A stretch of DNA of 64,000 bases from NCBI GenBank assembly GCA_964017155.1, contig OZ024866.1, positions 19,686,904 to 19,750,903 on the forward strand, given 5' to 3'. The position numbers and the translations under genes were made by a program. This DNA is from Oasisia sp. SBJ-2009 (Eukaryota; Annelida; Polychaeta; Sabellida; Siboglinidae). Below are positions 46,256-60,089 of the stretch, one piece after another. The notes beneath the pieces were generated by a model. That model was not told where the DNA came from, did not search any database, and was given only the letters and a program-made list of their open reading frames with translations. Each line of letters opens with the position of its first letter. Positions within the stretch are counted from its first letter, which is position 1.

Positions 46256-49200
46256 GAGTGTAGCTACTGTGTACAGAATCCATCGTGAAATTTATGTATT
46301 AATTTCGCATTATCTAAATAATATATAATTTAAATGCTGTCACTGTTAGATATACAGTGTTCATGGATGTTTGTGTGCATGTGCGTGTTGTATACATATA
46401 CACCAGCCATATATATATATATATATTGTATAATCAGTTTCATGTAGTGCATTTATATGTTTCTTATTGTTTTTGGTTCCTCTTCTGTTGCTTGGAGAGC
46501 CAGTTTGAAAACACATTTAATGCATACATATAAAATTAAATTCATATTTTTGTAAGGGTGAGCAACTATATACTCACCTATTTGTTTCATTGGTGAGAAA
46601 CTATCTGGTAAAGCAACTGCCTGAGCATCAATTCTGTTGTCATGGCTTCAAATTGAAGGTTACCCCATAACAGTTAATGTGTATGTATGTGTAAGTGTAT
46701 ATATAATAAAATATATTATAATTATATATATATAAATATCTATATACCCGGTATTATTTCATGGTAAACTGCACATAATAAATAAAAAATTTACCTACTG
46801 TTCTGCTGGAAAACGGCATTCTAAACAACTAATGTGATTAATGTATTTTATATGAGAATGAGCTTGAAATTGTTATTACAGTAACAATAAGTAAAACAGG
46901 TTAATAATAAAACTATATGAAAATGTGTGTTTACACACCATGTATATAAAACAATTTATTTTATTTCTGGTGTTACATGTTATAAAGTTTGGTACCATTA
47001 GAGGAATTGAGTACTATTCTGTCTATGTTTGGTCAACTATGGCTCCCTGAATTTGTATCAGTGTTGTTTGTGGACACTTACATCTCAAACCATTGATGCA
47101 GTGTTGGTCTTTAATATGCCATTATGTTCAAGGTACATTTCAATCTGTGAACAAACATGTGCCATAATGGTCAGTAATATGTGCCATAAAATTCTGTGGT
47201 TTTGCAGTACATTTTGAAGTAGTGGTGTTATGCAAAATTATACACATTGCCACATTACTTGCACTCTGAGATAACATTATTGTGTCATCGTTCCACACAA
47301 AACATTGCGGTTCTTTTTGGTATTTATCTCGGTGAATCGCCTGTTTATTACGAAAACTTGAGCCGAGTCTGTCTGAGTTATGGTGGTAACGGATGAGATA
47401 AGATGGTAATACAATTAATGTAATGCTTGTACATGGAGGTGTATGCAAGGTAATTTCTCAACGTAAGGGTTCAGGAAATACACTAATGCCATAATTTCAG
47501 CAGTTCTAGTGTTTGTATTGTAAAATATAATATATAACGTGTATATTCTAGCAGCAAGTATGGTTACTCGTATTTCTTTGCAAATGTATGAAGAAAAACG
47601 GCTGACATTAATAATGACATTCTGCATCAGGAATGACATATGTGCAATCCCCAATATAGAGAACCAGGTTGTTATTTACAATGTACAGAACCTTGTGGAG
47701 ATGTTGACCTCAGATTGATGGCATCCAACAGGGCCATGTGTTAACCATGATGTGTAACTATAAATAACAGTGCAATGTTTGTACAAATGATTTGCCACAA
47801 GTTTATGACTTTTCTAATCTACTTTGAAGTAGCACCGTTGCATTCTGTTTGTACTGGAGTATCGTTATCTACAAATTCCCCAACTGGAGATTAATAATAA
47901 TAAGGATTCAGGAGGATTGTTTCTTAGAATCCAAGCTCAGAGGTGCAGTGAGAGAAATGGGCTGGCCAGTGTCAAAATTGATTCACTCTACACAGTATTC
48001 AAGTTGCCATCAAGTGGATTATTACAATATGAGTACAATATGACTCCAGTTTAAATAATTGGTGATCAGATTTATTCAGAAAGAGGGCTTTGTTTTACCT
48101 AACAAATGTCTCCACAGGTGCTATTTTTTATTTTGTGCTAATAGTAATTTTACAGTCAATATTTACGCTTGAATAAAAGTTCGAATCAGGTACCATTTAC
48201 CATTACTCAGAACTTATTTGTAATCATGGTGGCGATATATTGAGCCAACTGCTTATTCTAAAAGTTGATTAAATATTTGTTCATCATATATCATAATGAT
48301 ATAAGCTTTGCTGAATTTGGATATTTTGTACACATAAATATATGTGGTTGGTATTCACATAGTATGAGTTAGGATTTAAGTTTGTGGTATGAGACTTTTT
48401 TTATTGCCATAGCAATTGCAGAAAACAAATTAAACACATTTTTTGCATTATTTGGAGTATTTTGCATATAATTAAATTTATAATGGAATCAACCTTACAT
48501 AAATTGATCTACTTCGTGCCATTTTTCACTACAGTCCTATTCATAAATGGTGTGTTGTTTCAGTGTCATCTATTGACAGATATTTATGGGGAAATAGAAA
48601 TCAAGACAGGCTTCAGATCATTTGGCTGTTGTTTGCTAGACTAAAGTTATATTGACCCTTTAAACATTTCTTTGCCTTGATTAGTCAAAATATTGATTAC
48701 TTTAATAAGGAGGCTTCTATTGTTTGATAATGAATGAGTATATTATGCTGTATTGTTTTTATCTGTAGTTAATAGTAATACATGTATGTGTGTATGTTAT
48801 TGCATGAATTACTGTATTCCCGGTATACTGAACATGTATGTTAGGTGCTTACTACTACCATTTTTATGGTATTTTAGGCTGAAAAATATTCTGAATAAAG
48901 ATCAGTGTTGCAATGGATATTGATGAAACTTGTGTTGTAAAATAGCTTCCCGTTATACTGACAGTCAAATTGCATTGTTATTGTACATTACTTAGTTTTA
49001 TTTAGACCTTGGATCACCAATGTTAACAAGTAAAAGGTAAAAACAGCTATTAATAAACATAATTTAAATCGACAGCCTGGCTAATTACTGTTTGCCAGCA
49101 CGTCAGTTATGCATTCCATGGGGGTGTCTTCCAAAGTCGAGAAAGGACTGTCCTTAGTGTCTATGTGCTGTAATAAATAAAGGGACAAACCTGGTTGTAA

Positions 49201-50500
49201 TTTGTTATCCCTTAAGTCCTTATTTTTGCATGAACATAAGTTTAAATAGTCGGATGAGAAAAAGTGGTGATATTTGTCTATAAATACATACTTAGTTGTC
49301 ATTAAAACGGTGGCTATATGAATTTTGAGGACCACATTTGTAGGAGCTGTTGAAACAAAAGTTCATGAGAACAAACTGTTTTATTCCCCCAAAAGGCATT
49401 CTCTGCAATGGTTTATCAATCTTCATTAAATAACATGTTTTAGCAGATGCAACGAGCCACATTGATCCAAACATGGTTGCTATTTTAACACGACATCTAC
49501 ATTAGAACAAATGTAATGATACCACTGCACAGTGTACTTGTCATCTCAGTGAATTCCACTGAATATTTCAGATTGATATCAGTACCGACCCCCTGTAGAT
49601 AAGGATAAGGGCTTTCAAGGTGAGCAACATAACTTTTTACACAAATGATAGAATTAAGTGTATATGTAGCATGCCGAACAGCGCAGACAATACTCTGAAG
49701 TATTGTCTGTGCTGTTGGCATACTTTCTCACATTATATACAGAAAATGCCAATTAGAATATTTCTTTATATCAATACGAAATAGCTTGGATCATGTTTTG
49801 TAGACAACTGATTATAACTATTGGCTGTCCCCTCAGTGCAGATCATATGTCCTGGAGTCTTGCATGATACTTTTTACATATTAGAACCACTATATGGTGG
49901 ATCTACTGTCAAGCAATTTATGACGAAATAACAACAGCTCATGTAAATGCATAACATTTGTTATGGCTAAATGGGACAGTCTGGCCAGATCTCACTGGGA
50001 CCAGCTGTGACAGTCTGAGAACAAGATGCAAGAACAGTTTTTTTTGACATTGGACGCAATTGTGGGCTAGCTACTTAACCGATCATGTGAACATGAGTAC
50101 TTGGTCAGAATCCCGGGTGTGAATCCCTGTGGATGTCAAGAGAGGGTATATCATGTGACTAGACATGATCCTGGGCCAGCAACTAGATCAATGGTCATGT
50201 GATGGCAGTCACATGACATGAGTCTGAACCCAGCCAAGTGTCAAGCCTTTTGAGATACTAACTGTCCTATCAGTTACAATGATGGAGAAATGGGGCTGGT
50301 TGATGAGTGACATGCTTCTTTGTTCATGCTACAGACAAAGATAGCACCGAGAAAGAAGTGGTTATGGAAATATAACTTTATTCATACAGTGGAATACAAT
50401 GAGAAATGATAATAACCCATGTCCCATGAGAATACAGTAAATAACTATGTCTTGTAGTAATACTGGCATACTGTTGCTGGGTGATTTTTTTTTTTTAACA
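46256..50500. other. ZIP gene 3' flank and intergenic sequence
   Basis: AT-rich with short TA runs (46411, 46700, 46720). No coding exon recognised. AATAAA motifs occur, for example at about 48894. At 50045-50260 two diverged units of about 115 bases share GGGC(T/C)AGC(T/A)AC and TGAA(T/C)CC blocks and may be SINE-like, but this is weak. Confidence 0.4.
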
Positions 50501-50524
50501 CTGGGCAAATGTGGAAGACTGGAT

Positions 50525-50760
50525 GAATGTAGGTAACAAAGTCACAGGGAAAAAGTCTCAGGTAGTAAAGTCACAGGGGAAAAAGTCATGAAGGAAATTC
50601 ACAGGTATAGTAAAGTAACAGGGAAAAGTCATGGAAGAAAGTCACAGGTAGTAAAGTCATAGGGAAAAAGTCACGTAAGAAAGTCACAGACAGTAAAGTC
50701 ACAGGAAAAGTCACGGAAGAAAGTCACAGGTAGTAAAGTCACAGGAAAACTTTGAACAGG
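50525..50760. repeat. Minisatellite, unit about 42 bp
   Basis: About five diverged copies built from AAAGTCACAGG and AAAGTCACGGAAG with GTAGTAAAGTCACAGG. A short inverted piece (CCTGTGACTTTTACTTGTGA) lies at 50990-51010. Confidence 0.85.
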
Positions 50761-51177
50761 AAAAAGACACTTTAACGGTTTTAATGCTAAGCCAACATAT
50801 ATCTAATACTAATCACTATACCGTAATATTTATTTGAAAACCATCAATTGATCTATTAAAACAAAAATTGCACCTACAACAGTAAAGATGAATTATTTGT
50901 GTTCACTTACCAGTAAACATGTGACACACTGGCTGGTATTCTACAGACTGTTTTTTTTATGTTATGACGTTAATTCCTCTGACTGTTTTACCTGTGACTT
51001 TTACTTGTGACTTTATTACCATCCAACAACTGGATAGCTTCATGTCCTCTTCCACAAGATGTACAGGGTGCAGGACGTAAAGATGAGGGGCAGAGAGATG
51101 TGATTAGATTGCCACCCCCTGCAGAGAGGAATGCCCTGAGATCACCCTCTCAGTCCAAACTGACTTGTTGTTGTTGT

Positions 51178-53065
51178 TCTGTCAGTGTGTAATAGTGAGG
51201 TGGCAGACTCAGTTCTTAAGTCGTCCTCTAGACTGTGTCAGTGTGTGATAGTGAGGTGGCAGACTCAGTTCTTAAGTCGTCCTCTAGACTGTGTCAGTGC
51301 GTAATAGTGAGTTGACTGTCTCAGGTCTTAAGTCGTCCTCTAGCTAGACTGTGTCCGTGTGTAATAGTGAGGTGACTGTCTCAGTTCTTAAGTTGTCCTG
51401 TAGACTGCGTCAGTGTGTGATAGTGAGGTGACAGTCTCAGTTCTTAAGTTGTCCTCTAGACTGCGTCAGTGTGTAATAGTGAGGTGACTGTCTCAGTTCT
51501 TAAGTTGTCCTCTAGACTGTGTCAGTGCGTGATAGTGAGGTGATTGTCTCATTTCTTAAGTTGTCCTCTAGACTGTGTCAGTGTGTGATAGTGAGGTGGC
51601 AGACTCAGTTCTTAAGTTGTCCTGTAGACTGCGTCAGTGTGTAATAGTGAGGTGACAGTCTCAGTTCTTAAGTTGTCCTCTAGACTGTGTCAGTGTGTGA
51701 TAGTGAGGTGACTGTCTCAGTTCTTAAGTTGTCCTCTAGACTGCGTCCATGTGTAATAGTGAGGTGACAGTCTCAGTTCTTACATAGTCCTCTAGACTGT
51801 GTCCGTGTGTAATAGTGAGGTGACTGTCTCAGTTCTTAAGTTGTCCTCTAGACGGTGTCAGTGTGTAATAGTGAGGTGACAGTCTCAGTTCTTACATCGT
51901 CCTCTAGACTGTGTCCGTGTGTAATAGTGAGGTGACTGTCTCAGTTCTTAAGTTGTCCTCTAGACTGTGTCAGTGTGTGATAGTGAGGTGACAGTCTCAG
52001 TTCTTAAGTCGTCCTCTAGACTGTGTCAGTGTGTGATAGTGAGGTGACAGTCTCAGTTCTTACATCGTCCTCTAGACTGTGTCCGTGTGTAATAGTGAGG
52101 TTACTGTCTCAGTTCTTAAGTCGTCCTCTAGACTGTGTCAGTGTGTGATAGTGAGGTGACAGTCTCAGTTCTTAAGTCGTCCTCTAGACTGTGTCAGTGT
52201 GTGATAGTGAGGTGACAGTCTCAGTTCTTAAGTCGTCCTCTAGACTGTGTCAGTGTGTGATAGTGAGGTGACAGTCTCAGTTCTTACATCGTCCTCTAGA
52301 CTGTGTCCGTGTGTAATAGTGAGGTTACTGTCTCAGTTCTTAAGTCGTCCTCTAGACTGTGTCAGTGTGTGATAGTGAGGTGACAGTCTCAGTTCTTAAG
52401 TCGTCCTCTAGACTGTGTCAGTGTGTGATAGTGAGGTGACAGTCTCAGTTCTTACATCGTCCTCTAGACTGTGTCCGTGTGTAATAGTGAGGTGACTGAC
52501 TCCGTTCTTAAGTTGTCCTGTAGACTGTGTCAGTGTGTGATAGTGAGGTGACAGTCTCAGTTCTTAAGTTGTCCTCTAGACCGTGTCAGTGTGTGATAGT
52601 GAGGTGACTGTCTCAGTTCTTAAGTCGTCCTCTAGACCGTGTCAGTGTGTGATAGTGAGGTGACTCTCTACGTTCTTAAGTCGTCCTCTAGACTGTGTCA
52701 GTGTTTGATAGTGAGGTGACAGTCTCAGTTCTTAAGTCGTCCTCTAGACTGTGTCAGTGAGTGACAGTGAGGTGACAGTCTCAGTTCTAAAGTCGTCCTC
52801 TAGACTGTGTCAGTGTGTGATAGTGAGGTGACTGTCTCAGTTCTTACGTTGTTGTCTAGACTGTGTCAGTGTGTGATAGTGAGGTGACAGTCTCAGTTCT
52901 TAAGTTGTCCTCTAGACTGTGTCAGTGTGTGATAGTGAGGTGACAGTCTCAGTTCTTAAGTCGTCCTCTAGACTGTGTCAGTGTGTGATAGTGAGGTGAC
53001 TGTCTCAGTTCTTAACTTAAGTCGTCCTCTAGACTGTATCAGTGTGTGATAGTGAGGTGACAGCA
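51178..53065. repeat. 56-bp tandem satellite array, about 33 copies
   Basis: The unit runs GTGTCAGTGTGTGATAGTGA, GGTGACAGTCTCAGTTCTTA, AGTCGTCCTCTAGACT (56 bases); repeat starts at 52921 and 52977 confirm the period. Variants alternate at fixed sites: CAGTGTGTGATA or CCGTGTGTAATA, GACAGTC or GACTGTC, AAGTCGTCC or ACATCGTCC. The CCGTGTGTAATA variant recurs at 52081, 52305 and 52473, that is 4 and 3 units apart, showing higher-order structure. 56 is not divisible by 3, and all frames contain stops. Confidence 0.97.
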
Positions 53066-53221
53066 AGGATCTTTATAGTGTTACTAGGATGTCTCACTCT
53101 GCAGATCTAGATAGGCCGTGCATGCAAATCAACCATCAGCGCCACCTGTCCGCCGAAGTGTAACCATGACCATTATCAGAGAAGATCTAACAGAGAAGGG
53201 TTACTTCGCAAATTATAATGG

Positions 53222-53925
53222 GCCGCCACTTTAGCGAAGAATGACGTCACGACGGTGAGGCGCTCTACACGCAGATTCACTGCATGGGGTTTGGCTGTTG
53301 TCGTGAAATGGCTGCAACTCGGCAATGCGCGTTACATGCTGATGACGGTAAATATAAAGTTGTCTATTATTGTTATCGCTGAAATCATCGTATCAACTGA
53401 TGATACATGTCTACTTCAAAGCGTTTCTCCTCAAAATGGACCAAGCAAAGTGAACTGTACTTGGACTGGAGGGATTCCAAACAATACGCCCGCAAACGTG
53501 AATCCATTGCTTCAATACTACCGGTTGTTTCAATTATTATTGCAACCGTATGCTGAACAGTAAGGCATAATTACTAAAGTTTACCATAGATTTAACCACA
53601 GATTTAGATACACATCTATAAGCAGCTGCTAGATGTCACGCCAACTGAACGAACTGTCGAAGACTCGAACTTGTTAACCCTTAACAACGTCGCAGGAAGC
53701 TGACCGGCTTCAGCAGAGACATAGAATGCCGCGCGCTGAATGGCCAAGCCAAGTTAACCCTTCACTGATGGCGGCGTCTAGACCATCGTGGATTTCGTTA
53801 GAATTTGAGACTTTAAAGTCACATTCTGAGTAAACCGCTGACGTTAAGAAATTGAGTATATGTGGAAATTGTTACTTTGTATAAACACTATTAGGTATAT
53901 GACGCGAAACCGTTGCGCTTTTTTC
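53222..53925 (-). mobile_element. Second copy of the Kolobok-like element, inverted
   Basis: Read on the minus strand it matches about 29347-30020: THAP start MPYCSAYGCNNN, then GFTFAGVLFGIPPV, and in another frame SKYSSLCLVHFEEKRFEVDM, which holds the C-x2-H pair. It lacks the counterpart of the left copy's right terminal inverted repeat, and its other end is diverged at the tip (CGCTTTTTTCTGG in place of GTCCT), so it is a truncated fossil. It begins about 155 bases after the 56-base satellite ends. Confidence 0.75.
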
Positions 53926-54580
53926 TGGTGGACAGACAGACACGTTTCTAAGTAGTTTATGTTGTCGACAACGGTTTGTTAGTTGGCTAGTATGTAGGTG
54001 TAAGTGCTCATCCGGAGAGAGTAATATCGGGGAGGGGGACAACACCAGTTAACTATTTTGAGGTTCGTGAACCACTCCACTCGTTTCTACATCTTCGTCC
54101 CGTCACGTAAGATAACTTAGTAACGATAACTTTAGTACTATGCACTAAATGAATTATGTAGGAACCTTCAATCAAAGTAAACAACACCAAGATTGAAAAG
54201 ATGAAACATTGCGAATATGAAAATGCATTAACATTTGCAATACTTAAGTTCATTAACATTTGCAATACGTGAATGTATTAACGTTTGCAACAGGTACATT
54301 TATTCACAGCAACAATCGGACGTGTTGGATGATGGAACAAACGAGTGAGCCGTATTATCATTGATACAGGACAGTGTTATGTTTAGTGGCGGGTGAAAGG
54401 GACCCCGGTGGCAACACTTTCTTGTGGTATCAACGAGATTGTCCTGAACGTTCGATTTTACGTAATAATTAATTTGGAGCATAATGTCGTTCCTTGTGGA
54501 CTCAAACTAAATAATTTCTATCCCGTCTGTTTGTTTGTACATAATCTACCACTATGTAATGAAATCGAGAGAAGGTTACA
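53926..54580. other. No recognisable gene
   Basis: Sequence between the Kolobok-like copy and the GAGGGA array. It contains three loose copies of TTAACATTTGCAA / TTAACGTTTGCAA (54227-54290). Confidence 0.4.
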
Positions 54581-54757
54581 GAGAGGGAGAGGGAGAGGGA
54601 GAGGGAGAGGGAGAGGGAGAGGGAGAGGGAGAGGGAGAGGGAGAGGGAGAGGGAGAGGGAGAGGGAGAGGGAGAGGGAGAGGGAGAGGGAGAGGGAGAGG
54701 GAGAGGGAGAGGGAGAGGGAGAGGGAGAGGGAGAGGGAGAGGGAGAGGGAGAGAGAG
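54581..54757. repeat. (GAGGGA)n hexanucleotide array, about 28 copies
   Basis: Nearly perfect GAGGGA repeats of about 175 bases. Gly-Arg and Ser-Leu frames through it are artefacts of the six-base period. The purine strand could form triplex or G-rich structures. Confidence 0.97.
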
Positions 54758-55373
54758 ACCGACAGAGAGCGAGACCAAGAGAGAGTAGTTCTTATGTAGT
54801 CTTCATAAGTTTGCCTATTTTCCACCCCAAATCAAAAGTATGTGATCTCGCCACGGAGATAAATAGTTCGCGAAAAGGTGGCACCATCTCACGGCGATTG
54901 AAATGCCAACTAGTATGTAGTCTCGCTTGAATAACATATTTCTTGGTGTATTGCTGCGCCATACGCCTGGTTTGCGACAGAATAGACTTGTCTGCAGTAC
55001 TACGTGCGAAACGTTTCTTCCTGCGCGAAACATTAAGTCCATCGACAATAATCATAACACCTTGGGATGGACACGTCAACTAATGTCAGCCAAGACAGAC
55101 GGAATGTTTTTACACATTGACGACCTTGTTCCGCTGACACAGGCTACGTTTCCTGGTTGCAGCTTTTGACAATCGTTGTCGAACCAAACTTTGACGTCAA
55201 CAGCTTCAGTGCGCCTCGCGGAGAACAATACAAGTGATTATCATTTTCCTACTGGGCAGTCGGCAAAGCCTTCAACGCTTTCACACAATTGAATAACATG
55301 CGCACAATGCACGCACATACTCACACATAGACGCACACACATATACACATATACACATATACATTCTGCATGA

Positions 55374-55645
55374 TTACATACATACGTACGTACGTACGCA
55401 CGTACATACATACATACACACATACATACATACATACATACATACGTGCATGCGTGCATGCGTGCATGTGTGCATGCGTGCATGCGTGCATGCGTGCATG
55501 CGTGCATGTGTGCATGCGTACATGCGTACATGCATACATGCATACATGCATACATGCATGCATGCATACATACATACATACATACATACATACATACATA
55601 CATACATACATACATACATACATACGTAATTACATACATACGTAA

Positions 55646-55676
<31 letters not shown>

Positions 55677-55765
55677 CATACATACATACATACATACATA
55701 CATCCATACATACATACATACATACATACATACATACATACATACATACATACATACATTCATAC

Positions 55766-55842
<77 letters not shown>
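55374..55842. repeat. Compound microsatellite: (CATA)n, (CATG/CGTG)n, (TA)n
   Basis: CATACGTA, CATGCGTG and CATA tetramers run from 55374 to about 55780, then TA repeats to 55842. Long frames with Tyr-Cys-Met or His-Thr-Tyr periodicity across it are artefacts. Confidence 0.97.
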
Positions 55843-55844
<2 letters not shown>

Positions 55845-56059
55845 CATACACATACACGCACACATTCAGACATGCACGCAGGGAGGCAGATATGCACGCA
55901 TACGTACGCGAGCACGTACGCACGCAAGCACAGACACGTGGAAAGCTGGGCGTTCGGGTTGTAAGTGACCATGCCTTTGCAGTTCAAGAAAAGCAACGAG
56001 GCAGTGTTGTATACCTGGGTGGAGCGATGTTGTTTTGAGACGATGTTACTAACAGAAAT

Positions 56060-56570
56060 AACAGGATAATGTACAGGTGGGTGAAAACAACGGGACAAGA
56101 CGTGTTGGTGGAGTGAAAGAGACGATTGGACGAACTGAGTGTGGAGGTTGGCGTGGAGAACAGTTTTAAGAAGAAATTGGTAAGGAGTAGGTTGAAGTGG
56201 AGAACAGTTTTACGAAGCAATTGGTAAGTAGTAAGTTGAAATAGGCCGGTGATATGATTTTTTTTAAAGAAGATGAAAACTGGCAAAAAGATCGGATGTC
56301 TATAAAATAGAGGGGAGAGGAGGCGAGGAAGACCGAGAATGCGACGGGAAATGTGGATTAAGAGAGGTATGAAAAGAACGGGAGGTGAATGGAGAAAAAA
56401 CAGCAAAATATAGAAAGATTTGGAGAGTGCTGGTAGAGAAAGTACTGAGAGAAAAGTGAGGAAAGTGAAGTGGAAGAAAGAGACGACGATATCCATGGCC
56501 AACTTCACCCTGACGACAGGGATAACTAAAGGAGATGTGTATTGTATTGTATTGTAAAATTATAAATAAG
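56060..56570 (+). mobile_element. 3' end of a decayed LINE
   Basis: Purine-rich sequence with a frame containing RRGRPRMRREMWIKRGMKRT (near 56308-56367), like the GRPRxRW tail of RTE-type elements. It is followed by a 3' tail of TGTATTGTATTGTATTG repeats (about 56536-56557). The 174-codon open frame on the opposite strand is a shadow of this purine bias. Confidence 0.55.
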
Positions 56571-56940
56571 AGTGGTCATTTGAAGATTAAGCAAATGTTT
56601 TAATATACCACATGAACGCACAGGCATAACTATTTGTGTGATGTTTTAATGAAGTCGTTATGCTGTAGAACAGACAAGATAACGCAGCTGCGTAGGTCTT
56701 CCGGACAGCCGCCGGGTGCGCCACCGACGCCCCACTTTTCGACCGGCGTTTATAACGATCAATGACGCCTCTTTCTGTATATTCTTGTTGATAATATTAT
56801 AATACTTCCAGCCACATCATAAAAAACAATTACACTACAAATTGCCCTTCTCTAAAAATGCCATGCAAAGACCCATGTGTTCGACATTTAGGCCTGTGCA
56901 TAACTTAGATCAATATCCGATTACTTATATATTTAATTAC
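56571..56940. other. No recognisable gene
   Basis: AT-rich except for a GC-rich patch at 56690-56750. Nothing assignable. Confidence 0.4.
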
Positions 56941-56943
56941 GTA

Positions 56944-59188
<2,245 letters not shown>

Positions 59189-59386
59189 GCTATAACGCAA
59201 TCATTACATATGTCATGCAATTCGTCATGGTGATGACTATACAACGCAAACCAAGGCAGCAGTCAGCGTCGAAACTGTGACAATAATATATGTAAACAAC
59301 GTATAGGATTTGCCTGAAGATATGCGTTTATTTCATCAGTTTACATCTGTGCATCAGGTCGAGCGTTGGTGCCGTGGGAAAGTCGC

Positions 59387-59887
59387 TTAAGCGGCGAAAT
59401 TGTCCCAGCGACGGATGATGCCGTAGAGTACGTTTCCGGGGCAGGTGGATGAGGAGACGTCACGATGTCCAAGCAGTTTATAGTTCCACCTGATATATCC
59501 ATTGCGCACTCCGCACGCAATGAGCTCCTGGGTGGCGGCCAACTGTGCCCACGTCGGACGGGCCTTGGTGAAGTTGCCAATGAGGGAGATGCCTGAAGAT
59601 AAAATATGAGGTCACAAGACGATACAACTGGATTAAATATTATGCTATCGGTGACACAGTTTTAAACGTGTACTTTACACAATCCAGATGTGTTGTGACG
59701 TCTGTTCAAATTGAAACAGGATCGTTGAAATGCAATAACGTCTTCCTGAAGGACGACTGTGTTACACTCGTACAGACAAAATCGAAAAGCGCATTCACAT
59801 GTAATTGAAATGCCAATGCTAAAGACTAGAACGAAAATATGTTGGCGCGCGCGTTCGTGCATGCGTGCATGCGTGCGTGTATGTATG

Positions 59888-59930
<43 letters not shown>

Positions 59931-60037
59931 ATGTGTGAGTGTGTTTGTGCGTTCGGGGTGTATGCGTATATGCGTATGCGTGCGTATTTGTGTATTAATG
60001 TATGTGTATATATACGTACGATTGTATGTAAGTGTCC

Positions 60038-60089
<52 letters not shown>

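Noticed and set aside
51178..53065. CRISPR array
   Set aside because: The 56-base units are contiguous with no unique spacers, in an animal genome.
55984..56508. 174-codon frame on the minus strand
   Set aside because: Its Leu/Phe/Ser-rich content is the complement of a purine-rich plus strand that reads as a LINE C-terminal tail.
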